The notes under the pieces: generated by a model
Database searches by the model: none
What the model was told of the DNA's origin: nothing
Seen by the model: the letters and a program-made list of their open reading frames with translations, nothing else
Program-made: the position numbers and the translations under genes
In this document: one piece after another, positions 1 to 8,223 of the stretch
Layout: each line of letters begins with the position of its first letter
Position numbering within the stretch: the stretch's first letter is position 1
Assembly (NCBI RefSeq): GCF_002086815.1
Contig: NZ_MVID01000015.1
Location: 1-64,000 of the forward strand
Direction: 5' to 3'
Length of the DNA stretch: 64,000 bases
Origin: Mycolicibacterium parafortuitum
GTDB lineage: Bacteria; Actinomycetota; Actinomycetes; Mycobacteriales; Mycobacteriaceae

Positions 1-128
1 AAATCTGCGAACTCACCTGGCAACTCAAAGGCCAAGCCACCGGCCGCCAAGTCGACAACGCCACCGTCGGCATCACCGCCAACCAAGGCCTCTTCGGCCA
101 CGGCAGCTCCGTCATCATCGCCCGCTGA
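1..128 (+). CDS. Thiolase-superfamily lipid-transfer/acetyl-CoA acetyltransferase, C-terminal fragment
   Basis: Only the last 41 codons are in the window; the reading frame is open from base 3 to the TGA at 126-128. The translated tail reads ...VGITANQGLFGHGSSVIIAR. The NQGLFGHGSSVI block resembles the C-terminal end of actinobacterial thiolase-fold lipid-transfer proteins, which lie in sterol and fatty-acid degradation clusters. No catalytic residue is visible in this fragment, so the exact substrate and family member cannot be assigned. It runs in the same direction as the DUF167 gene 21 nt downstream. Confidence 0.6.
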   Translation, partial: ICELTWQLKGQATGRQVDNATVGITANQGLFGHGSSVIIAR

Positions 129-149
129 CACGGACGGGTTCGACGAGCC

Positions 150-377
150 ATGCCGGAACTCATCACCGTGCGCGTCAAACCCGGTAGCGCCAAGGGCCCG
201 CTGGTGGAAGCCGGTCCGGACGGCGAGCTGACCGTCTATGTCCGCGAACGCGCCGTCGACGGTAAAGCCACTGCCGCGGTCGTCAAGGTCCTCGCGGACC
301 ATTTCGGCGTACCCCGCAGCCGGGTCGAGCTGGTGTCCGGCGCTGCGTCGCGCATCAAGCGCTTCCGCATCGACTGA
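150..377 (+). CDS. DUF167 (YggU-like) small protein
   Basis: A 75-residue protein, the usual size for DUF167/YggU. It has the family layout: a basic beta-strand start (ITVRVKPGSAKGPLVE), a central V-x-V-R-E-R-AVDGKAT segment, and a C-terminal LVSGAASRIKRFRID, matching the common 'SG..SR.K...I' ending. The family fold is known but its biochemical role is not. The ATG is 21 nt after the upstream stop, so co-transcription is possible. The gene is convergent with the amine oxidase, leaving only 5 nt between the two stop codons. Confidence 0.8.
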   Translation: MPELITVRVKPGSAKGPLVEAGPDGELTVYVRERAVDGKATAAVVKVLADHFGVPRSRVELVSGAASRIKRFRID

Positions 378-382
378 GGTCT

Positions 383-2350
383 TCAGTGGGCGGCGCTGGT
401 GGTGTCGGTGTGGCACGCGTCCGGCGGGGTGCCGACGACGTCGAGCGCGGGATTGCGGTCGAAGAAGCCGAAAGGTTTGAGCCAGAACGACACCACGTCG
501 ACGGGCATCACCGGCCAGTCCTCGGCGCGGGTGATGTGGTGGATGCCGAACACGTACCACAGCACCACGTCGGTGTTCTCGATCGGGCGATCCGCCGCGG
601 TCCAGCGCGTCAGCCCGGTGTCGCGCGCCGACTGATTGACGAATTCGCCTGCGGGCCAACGTTCGTCGGGTCGGTTCGGGGTGACCCACAGGGTATGGGC
701 GATCACGCCCGCGCGCTCCAGGACCGGCGATCCCGGCTCGAACATCGCCGGGATCGCGCCGCTGGGCACCAGTTTGTACGCCGGGTGCGCCCCGAGGGCG
801 GTGACGACGTTGGGGTTGACCACCTTCCACGCACGCTGGGTCGCGAAGCTGACGTCCTGCTTGGCCTCCCCCTCGGTGCGCAGCGGAATGTTGTGCACCA
901 CCAGCGACAGACCGTGCGGATTGTCCGGTCCGACCGGTTCGGCGAACGACTCCGACATCACCACGGTGTTGTCGGGACCGTCGATGTCCATGTCGAGACG
1001 GGCGACCAGGAAGTGCTGGTGGAACGGCGCGTAGGTTCGTTCGTCGACCAGGGTGCCGTTCGGGTTCGGCGCGCCGGCGGGCAGTGGCGTGGTGACCATG
1101 ATGCCGGTCGCGCGCACCTCGCATTCGATGTTGCCGTCCTGATAAAGCCGCCAATAGACCAGGTATTCGTAGTTGGCGACCGTGACGTGGAACGAGATCG
1201 TCAGCCGGCGCATGCGCCGCACCTCGGCACCGATCTCGTGGTCGACGTGCTTCCACAGCACGGCGTTGTCTTCCTCGTGGATGCAGATCGCGTTGGTGAT
1301 CGTGTACGGCTCACCCTTGCTGTTGTGCAGCACCGCGTCGAGGTAGCGGATCTCGCCGAGGCAGTCGCAGCCGAGTTCCAGCGAGGTCGTCATGAACCCC
1401 AGTCCCCATTCGCCGATGTCGAATGCGGTGCGGCGGTAGTGATCCGGCGACGGGTCGCGGTAGGGAACGATCATCTCGGCGAACGACATGCGGTGCGCGA
1501 TCGAGCGGTCCCGGTCGCCGTCGCGGTAGCGCACGGTGTGCAGGGTCATGCCCTCGCGGTGGTTGAATCCGATACGCAGCGACCAGTTCTGCCAGCTCAG
1601 GAGCCGGCCGTCGAGGGTGAACGACGGGCCCTCGGGCTGGGTGATGTGGAGTGGCTTGAGCGGTTCGCGGCGGCCGCGGCCGAGGATGCGCTCGGGGATG
1701 TGCGCGGGCACGTACTCCCCCATCACCTCCGGCATCGCCTCCCGGCCCGCCGCGAACGGTCCGTCGTCCTCGACCCGCAGCAGTTCCATCGTGTTCAGGT
1801 CGATCACGCAGTGCAGCCCGCTGATCAGCCGCGCGTACGGGTTGGCCCCGGGTGCGGCCTTGACCCAGCTGTCCGACCAGCCGATGCGGCGGTCCCGGAA
1901 CTCCGGCGGGGCGACGGCCTCACCGTAGGTCCAGGTGTCGAAGAACACCAGGTCCATGTCGGTGATGCCGCGGCCGCGCAGGGCGGCGACGACGTCGGGG
2001 TGGGTGCGCAGCAGTTGATCGCACTCCACGAACTCGTCGACGGTGAAGTTCGCCTGCACCCCGGGGATGTGCTCGAGCACCTCGACCCGCGCGTCGGTCA
2101 GGTTCACCACGGCCTTGTAGGTGGCGTTGGCGGAGCGGTTGAGGCACAGGGCCTGTGCGCGGCGCGGCGGCCGCGGCCCACCCTGATCGAAGTCGGCGAG
2201 CTCGGCCTTGGACGGCTCGACCAACTCGATGGACGCGAAACGCCACCCAGGTTCGGTTCCGGAGGCCGGGGCGACACCGTGCTCGCGGCGCAGTGTCTCG
2301 GCGACCGCGGTGAACTCGTCGGCGCCGAGCGGATCGAGCGGATACGACAC
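383..2350 (-). CDS. Copper-containing primary amine oxidase (tyramine/phenylethylamine oxidase type)
   Basis: A 655-residue quinoprotein amine oxidase that converts a primary amine, O2 and water to aldehyde, ammonia and H2O2. The motif NYEY holds Tyr394, the expected precursor of the topaquinone cofactor. Asp311 in AFDIGEWG matches the catalytic base. His444 and His446 (FHQHF), with His605 in HITRAEDWP, match the three copper ligands. Length and motif order fit the bacterial AGAO-type enzymes. There is no signal peptide, so it is probably cytoplasmic. The start is GTG, and 53 nt separate it from the esterase upstream in the same orientation. Which amine is used cannot be read from sequence. 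Confidence 0.92.
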   Translation of the reverse strand: MSYPLDPLGADEFTAVAETLRREHGVAPASGTEPGWRFASIELVEPSKAELADFDQGGPRPPRRAQALCLNRSANATYKAVVNLTDARVEVLEHIPGVQANFTVDEFVECDQLLRTHPDVVAALRGRGITDMDLVFFDTWTYGEAVAPPEFRDRRIGWSDSWVKAAPGANPYARLISGLHCVIDLNTMELLRVEDDGPFAAGREAMPEVMGEYVPAHIPERILGRGRREPLKPLHITQPEGPSFTLDGRLLSWQNWSLRIGFNHREGMTLHTVRYRDGDRDRSIAHRMSFAEMIVPYRDPSPDHYRRTAFDIGEWGLGFMTTSLELGCDCLGEIRYLDAVLHNSKGEPYTITNAICIHEEDNAVLWKHVDHEIGAEVRRMRRLTISFHVTVANYEYLVYWRLYQDGNIECEVRATGIMVTTPLPAGAPNPNGTLVDERTYAPFHQHFLVARLDMDIDGPDNTVVMSESFAEPVGPDNPHGLSLVVHNIPLRTEGEAKQDVSFATQRAWKVVNPNVVTALGAHPAYKLVPSGAIPAMFEPGSPVLERAGVIAHTLWVTPNRPDERWPAGEFVNQSARDTGLTRWTAADRPIENTDVVLWYVFGIHHITRAEDWPVMPVDVVSFWLKPFGFFDRNPALDVVGTPPDACHTDTTSAAH

Positions 2351-2403
2351 GGATCAACGCAACCACATCAGCCGACCCGCGGCGGGGTGATTCGGCCAAC
2401 GCG

Positions 2404-3924
2404 TCAGCGATGGGCCAGGAAGAAACCCTCCCAGGCCCGGCGGCGCTCGGAGTGCGGGTCGAGTTCGACGCGGCGGCGCCGGTCGAGCACCAGAACCGGC
2501 CGCTCCTCGCGGGTGTACTGCGGCCAGTCCGGGCCGGGTACCGCGCGCTCGGCGAACGACAGCCATCTCCCCTGCACATCGTCGGTGACCTTCTTGGCGC
2601 TGCGCGAGTCCAGCCCCGCGGCCAGCAGCCTGCCGAACCGCGACCGGTAGACGTCGAACACCGCGAGCAGCTCGGTCGCGTGGGTCGCCCCCATGCCGGA
2701 CAGGCGCAGCGCGGCGGTCGCGTAGTCGTAGCGGTAGACGTACGTCGGCGCATGCGCCGAATGCCCGTGCGCCATCTGCCACACCGCCGACCCGAAGATG
2801 AAGTCCCCGCCGAACCTCACGCACGCGTCGGCGGCCGGATAGCCCGGGTAGGCGGCCAGAATCTGTTGGCGTGCTTCCGGATCCACGGCGGCGAGCAGCT
2901 TCTCGATGGCCGCCTGGTTGGTCGGCAGCAGTTTGAGGAAGCGGGTGAACAGCCGGCCCTCGTCGGCGTTGGTGCCGACGATCAGCGGCACCCGGTGCGC
3001 CGTACCCTCGCGCATCGCCTCGATCGGATCCTGGGGCAGATACTCGGTGCCGTAGGTCGGCCCGATCGCGAACGCGCCCAGCATGTCCCGCTGCCCGTCG
3101 AGGATCACCTGATCGAGGGCGTCGACGAGTTCGGCGGGCCGCGCCGCCATCAACGCCTGCGCGGCGTCGGAACCGCTCGCGCCGAGCCGGCGGGCGAACC
3201 GGGTCGCATACTCGGCGGCGGTGTCGACGTCGCTGATCATCCCGGCTGCCGGGCTCTGCGAGATCGCCTGCGCGAAAAGGCCTTTGGCCTCCGGTGTGGC
3301 CATCAGCGTGGCGACCGCGTGGGCCCCCGCGCTCTCGCCGAAGATCGTGACGTTGTCCGCGTCCCCGCCGAACGCCGAGATGTTCTCGCGCACCCAGCGC
3401 AACGCCATCACCAGGTCGCGCAGGAACAGGTTGTCGTCGATCCGGATCCCCTCGGTGGACAGCGACGACAGGTCCAGGCACCCGAGGGCACCGAGCCGGT
3501 AGTTCACCGACACGTACACACAACCCTTGCGGGCCAGCGAAGCGCCGTCGTAGATCGGGGTCGCCGAACTACCCAGCAGGTATCCGCCGCCGTGGATGAA
3601 CACCATCACCGGCAGCGGATCACCGGCCCCACGGGTTTCGGCGCCCACCGGGGCCACCACGTTCAGGGTCAGGCAGTCCTCGCTCATCGGCTGGTATTTG
3701 CCAGGGGCGAGGATCGTGTACATCCGCTGCTGCGGCGAGCAGGCACCGTAGCCATGGCAATACCGCACCCCGGGCCAGGGCTGAACCGGCTGGGGGGCAC
3801 GCAGGCGCAACGGGCCGACCGGCGGCCGCGCGTACGGGATGGATCGCCAGCGGTTGACGCCGTCGCGGGTGAAGCCCTCGACGGTGCCCGAGGCGATCTT
3901 CACTCGGACGGTGTGCTCGTGCAT
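2404..3924 (-). CDS. Type-B carboxylesterase
   Basis: A 506-residue carboxylesterase/lipase family protein (COesterase). The oxyanion-hole motif HGGGY is at 111-115, and the nucleophile elbow GESAG places the catalytic Ser at 198; SEDCLTLNV at 81-89 is the usual family signature. The ATG at 3924 (MHEHTVRVK) was chosen because the start of the conserved domain (VRVKIASGTVEGF) follows at once. An in-frame extension upstream would run into the divergent lipoprotein gene. No signal peptide is seen. Substrates of this family range from p-nitrobenzyl esters to drug-like esters, and the specificity here is unknown. Confidence 0.88.
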   Translation of the reverse strand: MHEHTVRVKIASGTVEGFTRDGVNRWRSIPYARPPVGPLRLRAPQPVQPWPGVRYCHGYGACSPQQRMYTILAPGKYQPMSEDCLTLNVVAPVGAETRGAGDPLPVMVFIHGGGYLLGSSATPIYDGASLARKGCVYVSVNYRLGALGCLDLSSLSTEGIRIDDNLFLRDLVMALRWVRENISAFGGDADNVTIFGESAGAHAVATLMATPEAKGLFAQAISQSPAAGMISDVDTAAEYATRFARRLGASGSDAAQALMAARPAELVDALDQVILDGQRDMLGAFAIGPTYGTEYLPQDPIEAMREGTAHRVPLIVGTNADEGRLFTRFLKLLPTNQAAIEKLLAAVDPEARQQILAAYPGYPAADACVRFGGDFIFGSAVWQMAHGHSAHAPTYVYRYDYATAALRLSGMGATHATELLAVFDVYRSRFGRLLAAGLDSRSAKKVTDDVQGRWLSFAERAVPGPDWPQYTREERPVLVLDRRRRVELDPHSERRRAWEGFFLAHR

Positions 3925-3996
3925 TCTGCGACCGTAGCGAACTCCCACGCGGCCTGCCTGACGATCCCACCCGTGTCCGATGGCTAACCTGGCCGA

Positions 3997-4689
3997 ATGC
4001 GTATCGCTGGCTTGCTCGCGGTGAGCGTCCTGGTTGCTGCCTGCTCTCAATCGGTGGGCGGCCAGGCCGAATCGTCGCAGCCGTCCTCCTCCCCGCCGCC
4101 TCCACCGTCGACGCAGCCGTCGGTTTCGCCCTCGACGCAGGGTCCGGCCGCGCCGTCCGGCGCGCCCGCGGCGACCGCGTCGATCGACGAGGTCATCGCC
4201 TGGATCGAGGCGGGCACCCCGGCCGACGCCGAGTCCTTCCACGTCACGTTCCGCGACGGGGTGACCACCCGGCTCGGCGAGGAGACCGCCTTCGTCGCCG
4301 CGTCCGGCACGCCGCACAGCTACACGCAGTGCATCACCGGCGCGGGCACGTTGACGTGCCTCCTCGATCTCACCTCACCTCCGCCGCGCCCGGCGCAGGC
4401 CGAAGGCCAGTGGAAGCCGGGCTGGATCGAGTTCTCCGGCACCGATCTGACGGTCGGCGCGCTGCGCGGCGACCCCGGTCCGTTCCTGAACGGATCCGGA
4501 GCCGAACTGCCGGCCGGGCAGTCGTTGACGTTCGGCGACACCCGATGCCGCAGCGACGTGTCCGGTCTGTACTGCGTGAACTACGCACACCGCGGCGCGG
4601 TGCGGATCGCCGCCGACGGGGTGGCGCCGTACGGCTGCCTGGCCGAGACCGCCGCCCCACCCGAGGCCGCGGCCCGGTTCAGCTGCTGA
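3997..4689 (+). CDS. Putative secreted lipoprotein with Ser/Pro-rich linker
   Basis: A 230-residue protein with a short type-II signal peptide (MRIAGLLAVSVLVAAC), lipobox VAAC and acceptor Cys16. Residues of about 25-60 are a Ser/Pro/Gln-rich spacer. A globular part follows with several Cys residues (TQCITGAGTLTC, DTRCRS...LYC, PYGC...FSC) that could form disulfides outside the membrane. I do not recognise a named family; similar lipoproteins of unknown role occur in mycobacteria. A TAACCT hexamer about 10 nt before the ATG could be a -10 element of a nearly leaderless promoter. It is divergent from the esterase and convergent with the membrane protein downstream. Confidence 0.8.
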   Translation: MRIAGLLAVSVLVAACSQSVGGQAESSQPSSSPPPPPSTQPSVSPSTQGPAAPSGAPAATASIDEVIAWIEAGTPADAESFHVTFRDGVTTRLGEETAFVAASGTPHSYTQCITGAGTLTCLLDLTSPPPRPAQAEGQWKPGWIEFSGTDLTVGALRGDPGPFLNGSGAELPAGQSLTFGDTRCRSDVSGLYCVNYAHRGAVRIAADGVAPYGCLAETAAPPEAAARFSC

Positions 4690-4696
4690 AGGCGCG

Positions 4697-5275
4697 TCAC
4701 TCCGCGCCGAGACGGGCCTTCTCGCGGGCCTTGTCCGGATAGGTCAGGGTCATACCGACGGCGCCGACGATCACGACGACCGGGATCACCGCTTTGGTCA
4801 CGTGCACGGTGGCCGGAGCCATCACCGCCAGGTAGCCCAGGACCGCGATGAGCGCGAACACCAGCGCCCACATCAACGTCAGCACCTGGTTGGTGCGCCG
4901 GAACGCGGTTTCCTCCCAATCCTGGCGCGCCGCGCTCGGAGGTGCGTACTGCGCGGTGAACGGTTCGAATCCCAGCGACGCCAACGCCATCACGGCCAGC
5001 ACCCCGCTCGACAGCGTGGTCGCGTAGGTGTCCATCCAGTCGAGATCCTGCGCGCCGACGAACAGCCCGGCCACCGTGACCGCGGTGAAGAACACCGCGG
5101 TGACGATGTCGAGGAGCCGTAGCCCGGCGAATCCGACCGACACCCCGAGGAGCAGCGTCGAGAGCACCGCGCAGATCGCGCCGAACATCCAGGTGCTCGG
5201 CCCGTCGGCGACGACCCAGTAGATGATCCACGGGATGAACCCGATGAACGGACTGCGCTCGAACCATTGGTCCAC
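4697..5275 (-). CDS. Polytopic membrane protein of unknown function
   Basis: 192 residues with about five to six hydrophobic helices (for example FIGFIPWIIYWVVA, MFGAICAVLSTLLLGVSVGF, IVTAVFFTAVTVAGLFVGA, VLTLMWALVFALIAVLGYLAV and AVIPVVVIVGAVGMTLTY). A charged loop (AARQDWEETAFRRTNQ) sits in the middle and a Lys/Arg-rich C-terminus (YPDKAREKARLGAE) suggests a cytoplasmic end. No transporter or enzyme signature is visible. Its arrangement recalls conserved bacterial membrane proteins of about 190 residues, but I cannot name the family. Confidence 0.75.
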   Translation of the reverse strand: MDQWFERSPFIGFIPWIIYWVVADGPSTWMFGAICAVLSTLLLGVSVGFAGLRLLDIVTAVFFTAVTVAGLFVGAQDLDWMDTYATTLSSGVLAVMALASLGFEPFTAQYAPPSAARQDWEETAFRRTNQVLTLMWALVFALIAVLGYLAVMAPATVHVTKAVIPVVVIVGAVGMTLTYPDKAREKARLGAE

Positions 5276-5333
5276 GCCGAAAGCATTACAGAGTCCGGGT
5301 CGGGCGACACGTTTGCGTCTCCGTATCGAACCC

Positions 5334-6044
5334 TCAGCCGAGCCGGAAGGTTCCGGTGACCAAGGTGGGCGTCACGCTGACGCCGTTGATGGACGCCTGG
5401 GGACGGCCGTCGGGCAGGAATTCGATCGGGCCCGCGGGTGAGAGGTTGCGCTTGTTGCGGACGTTGTTGCGCACGTCGAAATCGCTGAACTCGTCGAGGT
5501 GGAACGGGTCGAAGTCGCGGTTGCCCTCGGCGAATCCGCTGAACTGCACCCCGGTGGCGGTGCCGTCGGGCCGCACCACCCAAGACGCCCGCACACCGTC
5601 GGATTCGGCGGTGTACATGCCGGCGACGCCGGAGACCGACGCGGCGGTGAAGGTGTAGTCGACGTCGTTCATCCTGACGGTGCCGACGAGGTCGGTGCCG
5701 TCGAAGTCGGCGGCCAACGTGTCGCGGAATCGGGACTTCAGGTCGATCGCCCCGTCGGTCTGGTTGCCGAAGAACCATGCCTCGTCGTCGATTCCGTTGC
5801 AGGCGTAGGCCGCGACCTCGGCTCCGTCGACGCTGACGCCGATCGTCATGGTCTTGCCGTCGGGGGCGGCCATGTCGGCCATGTAGCGGGCGGTGGCCGG
5901 AAATGCGACGACGCTGGTGGTCTCGGGCGCGGGCTGCGCGGGTGTGGTGGTGTCCGTCGTCGACGTGCTGGTGCAACCGGACAGCGTCCCGAACGCCATC
6001 GTCGCACCGACCGCCGCGAGCAGGGAACGGGTGGTTTTTCTCAT
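5334..6044 (-). CDS. Putative lipoprotein
   Basis: A 236-residue protein with a Lys/Arg-rich start and lipobox (MRKTTRSLLAAVGATMAFGTLSGC), giving an acceptor Cys at 24 that would be processed by Lsp and acylated by Lgt and Lnt. A Thr/Pro linker follows, then a beta-rich domain (ARYMADMAAPDGKTMTIGVSV...) whose ending (NGVSVTPTLVTGTFRLG) suggests a sandwich fold. The ATG at 6044 was chosen because it begins the signal peptide; the frame is open much further upstream but would overlap the next gene. Function is unknown. Confidence 0.78.
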   Translation of the reverse strand: MRKTTRSLLAAVGATMAFGTLSGCTSTSTTDTTTPAQPAPETTSVVAFPATARYMADMAAPDGKTMTIGVSVDGAEVAAYACNGIDDEAWFFGNQTDGAIDLKSRFRDTLAADFDGTDLVGTVRMNDVDYTFTAASVSGVAGMYTAESDGVRASWVVRPDGTATGVQFSGFAEGNRDFDPFHLDEFSDFDVRNNVRNKRNLSPAGPIEFLPDGRPQASINGVSVTPTLVTGTFRLG

Positions 6045-6112
6045 GGGGCCAGCATGATCTTCGCCGCGACGGCGTACTTGGAGATTGTGTGGAGATTGCG
6101 TGGAGATCGTCC

Positions 6113-7342
6113 CTACGGTCCGCGCAGGAATGCGGCCACCTCGTCGCAGAACATCGGCCAGGCGGGCTCGGTCGCGGTGAGCAGATGGTTGTTGCTCGGC
6201 AGCGCGACCAGGCGGGCGTCCGGGATCAGTGCCGCCAGTTCCTCCCCGTAGCGCAGCGGGACCCGGCGGTCGTCGCGCGAGTGCAGCACCAGCGTCGGGC
6301 ACCGCACCTGCGCACACAGTTCGCGCACGTCGATGCGACCGAACTCCTCGAGGAAGTGCACCGCGTTCTCCGGTGAGGTGGTGCGGCGCTGCAACTGGTC
6401 GAACGCGGCCCAGTCCTCGCGGGTGCCGTCCGGGCGGAACTGCGCGGCGAACACCTGCCGGAAGGCGGGATCGTCGCGGCCCCAGCCCACCCGGGCGAGC
6501 TCGAGATCCAATGCCGCAGCGCGCTTTTCGTCCTCGTTCTGGGCTCTGACGGCACGACCCCTGGCGTACGCGCCGCACAGCACCAGGTGGCTGACGTGGT
6601 CGGGGTGGCGCGCCGCGTAGGCGACCGCGACGGCACCGCCCTGCGACACCCCCAGCAGTGCGAACCGGTCCAATCCCACGGCGTCGACGACGGTCTCCAG
6701 ATCGGTGACCCAGTCGTCGAACGTGAACGCGCCGACGTCCCAGTCGGACAGCCCGCAGCCGCGCTCGTCGTAGCGGACGAACCGGTACCGCAACGACATC
6801 TCGCGCACGCCGTGCCGCCACACCGGGCTCTCGCTGTCGTAGCTCAGGTGCGTCATCCAGTTCGCGGCCTTCACCAACGGCGGCCCGTCACCGGAGACTG
6901 CGTACGCCAGACGCACCCCGTCGGCGGCGCGGGTGAACGCGATGTGCTGCGCGGGGATCGGCGCCTCGGGTTCGGCCTCCGGCGTCCCGGCGGTCTGCGC
7001 GTCGCGCACCCGGCCCACGAACTGGTATCCGCGGCCGCGCACGGTGCGGATGTAGCGCTGCGATTCGCCGTCGTCGCCCAGCGCGCGCCGCGCGGCCTTG
7101 ATCCTGCTGGTCAGCGCCGCCTCCCCGACGAAACGCCCACCCCAGACGCTGTCGAAGAGTTCTTCCTTGGTGACGAAGCGGTCGTGGTTGCTCACCAGGA
7201 GGGTCAGCACGTCGAACACCTGGGGTTCGACCTTGATCACCGTCTCACCGGAGCGCAGTTCGTAGCGGGCGGCATCGAGGACGTAGTCGTCGAAGCACCA
7301 GACCCGTGGCGACGAGGAAAGCGCGGAATCAGCGCTGCTCAC
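6113..7342 (-). CDS. Winged-helix (OmpR/CadC-type) DNA-binding domain fused to alpha/beta hydrolase
   Basis: A 409-residue fusion. Residues 14-112 form a transcriptional-regulator winged helix (ELRSGETVIKVEPQVFDVL, then VTKEELFDSVW and the closing YIRTVRGRGYQFVG). Residues of about 130-409 form an alpha/beta hydrolase with elbow GVSQGG (Ser233), acid Asp357/358 in HSRDDRRVP and His386 in SNNHLL, so the triad looks intact. There is no transmembrane segment or receiver domain. The plausible reading is a cytoplasmic one-component regulator whose hydrolase domain senses or processes a small ligand. The target genes are unknown; the adjacent lipoprotein gene is a candidate. Confidence 0.85.
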   Translation of the reverse strand: MSSADSALSSSPRVWCFDDYVLDAARYELRSGETVIKVEPQVFDVLTLLVSNHDRFVTKEELFDSVWGGRFVGEAALTSRIKAARRALGDDGESQRYIRTVRGRGYQFVGRVRDAQTAGTPEAEPEAPIPAQHIAFTRAADGVRLAYAVSGDGPPLVKAANWMTHLSYDSESPVWRHGVREMSLRYRFVRYDERGCGLSDWDVGAFTFDDWVTDLETVVDAVGLDRFALLGVSQGGAVAVAYAARHPDHVSHLVLCGAYARGRAVRAQNEDEKRAAALDLELARVGWGRDDPAFRQVFAAQFRPDGTREDWAAFDQLQRRTTSPENAVHFLEEFGRIDVRELCAQVRCPTLVLHSRDDRRVPLRYGEELAALIPDARLVALPSNNHLLTATEPAWPMFCDEVAAFLRGP

Positions 7343-7383
7343 GCGCTAACAGTACCGACAATCACGCCCTCGGGGGCGGTTGA

Positions 7384-7734
7384 TCAGCGCCAGCCGTCGG
7401 CCGCGCGGGCGGCCTGCATCACCGCGTCGCACAGCTCGCGCAGTTCGGCCGTGCCGGCCCCCTCCTCGAGTGCTGTCGCCATGTCTTCGGCCGCACACCG
7501 GACCTGGTAGACGCGGTCGGCGAGCACCGAGGCCTCCTCGGCGGACAGCACCACGGCGTCCTCGGGCACCGAGGTGCCCTTCACGAGGGCCCGTTGTTCG
7601 TAGGCGCGCTGCCGGCACGACTGCCTGCAGTACTGCCGGCGCCGGCCCATGCCGGCGTCGGCCACTTCGCGGCCGCACCAGCGACACGTCTGGGGTCGCC
7701 GGCGGGTCCCGGTCGCGGGGCTCAGCGAGGTCAC
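7384..7734 (-). CDS. Small Cys-rich zinc-finger-like protein beside rbpA (Rv2049c position)
   Basis: 116 residues. The N-terminal part carries C17-x2-C20 and C36-x3-C40 inside an Arg-rich stretch (CRWCGREV...RRRQYCRQSCRQRAY), a likely zinc-binding motif of the kind found in small nucleic-acid-associated proteins. The remainder is a helical segment (LSAEEASVLADRVYQVRCAAEDMATAL). It lies divergent to rbpA, where M. tuberculosis has Rv2049c, although Rv2049c is shorter. The GTG at 7734 was chosen. No enzymatic motif is visible; nucleic-acid binding is inference only. Confidence 0.7.
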   Translation of the reverse strand: MTSLSPATGTRRRPQTCRWCGREVADAGMGRRRQYCRQSCRQRAYEQRALVKGTSVPEDAVVLSAEEASVLADRVYQVRCAAEDMATALEEGAGTAELRELCDAVMQAARAADGWR

Positions 7735-7790
7735 GTGGGTGACTGTAGACGGGGGCGTTGGGTAATCCCGGTATCATCAACCGACGAGTC

Positions 7791-7817
7791 GGGAACTCTT
7801 CGCACACGTTTGACGTT
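7791..7817 (+). promoter_or_regulatory. SigH/SigE-type stress promoter of rbpA
   Basis: GGGAAC at 7791-7796, exactly 17 nt, then CGTT at 7814-7817. This matches the GGAAC-N17/18-CGTT consensus of the SigR/SigH/SigE group of ECF sigma factors. The predicted start would leave a leader of about 33 nt before the rbpA ATG, which has GCAGAGGAG as its ribosome binding site. In Streptomyces rbpA is a known sigma-R target, so the match makes biological sense. A separate TATCAT about 20 nt upstream could be a housekeeping -10. Confidence 0.65.
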
Positions 7818-7856
7818 GACGATCCCGGACCAAAAGCATTCGCAGAGGAGTTGACG

Positions 7857-8192
7857 ATGGCTGATCGTGTCTTGAGGGGCAGCCGCCTCGGAGCAGTGAG
7901 CTACGAGACGGACCGCAACCACGACCTGGCGCCGCGTCAGGTCGCCCGCTACCGCACCGAGAACGGTGAGGAGTTCGACGTACCGTTCGCCGACGACGCC
8001 GAGATCCCCGGCACCTGGCTGTGCCGCAACGGCCTCGAGGGCACCCTGATCGAGGGTGACGTCCCCGAGCCCAAGAAGGTCAAGCCGCCGCGCACGCACT
8101 GGGACATGCTGCTGGAGCGTCGTTCGATCGAAGAGCTCGACGAGCTGCTCAAGGAGCGCATGGAGATCGTGAAGGCGCGCCGCCGCGGATAG
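7857..8192 (+). CDS. rbpA: RNA polymerase-binding protein RbpA
   Basis: 111 residues, identical in length to the M. tuberculosis protein. RbpA binds group I/II sigma factors and RNA polymerase, stabilises the open complex and modulates rifampicin response. All parts are present: N-terminal tail (MADRVLRGSRLGAVSYETDR), the RbpA core domain with ARYRTENGEEF and WLCRNGLEG, a basic linker (PKKVKPPRTHWDMLLERR) and the sigma-interacting C-terminal helix (SIEELDELLKERMEIVKARR). The ATG at 7857 was chosen over upstream in-frame starts because the family starts here and a strong RBS precedes it. It is convergent with ppm1. Confidence 0.97.
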   Translation: MADRVLRGSRLGAVSYETDRNHDLAPRQVARYRTENGEEFDVPFADDAEIPGTWLCRNGLEGTLIEGDVPEPKKVKPPRTHWDMLLERRSIEELDELLKERMEIVKARRRG

Positions 8193-8197
8193 TGCCT

Positions 8198-8223
8198 GGC
8201 GCCGCGCCTCAGCGCGCGGCGCC
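8198..8223. terminator. GC-rich hairpin between convergent rbpA and ppm1
   Basis: A perfect inverted repeat with 10-bp arms (GGCGCCGCGC at 8198-8207 and its complement at 8214-8223) and a 6-nt loop. It begins 6 nt after the rbpA stop, and the ppm1 stop codon lies in its loop. There is no clear U-tract on either side. It looks like a shared bidirectional hairpin terminator of the kind common in high-GC actinobacteria. Confidence 0.5.

Noticed and set aside
386-2650. A 754-codon open frame antisense to the amine oxidase and esterase
   Set aside because: High-GC antisense shadow: no domain recognisable, Arg/His/Gly-rich composition, and it fully overlaps two strongly supported genes. Several similar long antisense frames (for example 2410-3987, 9060-10670, 15169-17385, 32719-35658, 52408-54765) were rejected for the same reason.
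3925-4317. N-terminal extension of the carboxylesterase by 131 codons
   Set aside because: The extension overlaps the lipoprotein gene on the other strand and is low-complexity Arg/Gly; the conserved domain starts at MHEHTVRVK.
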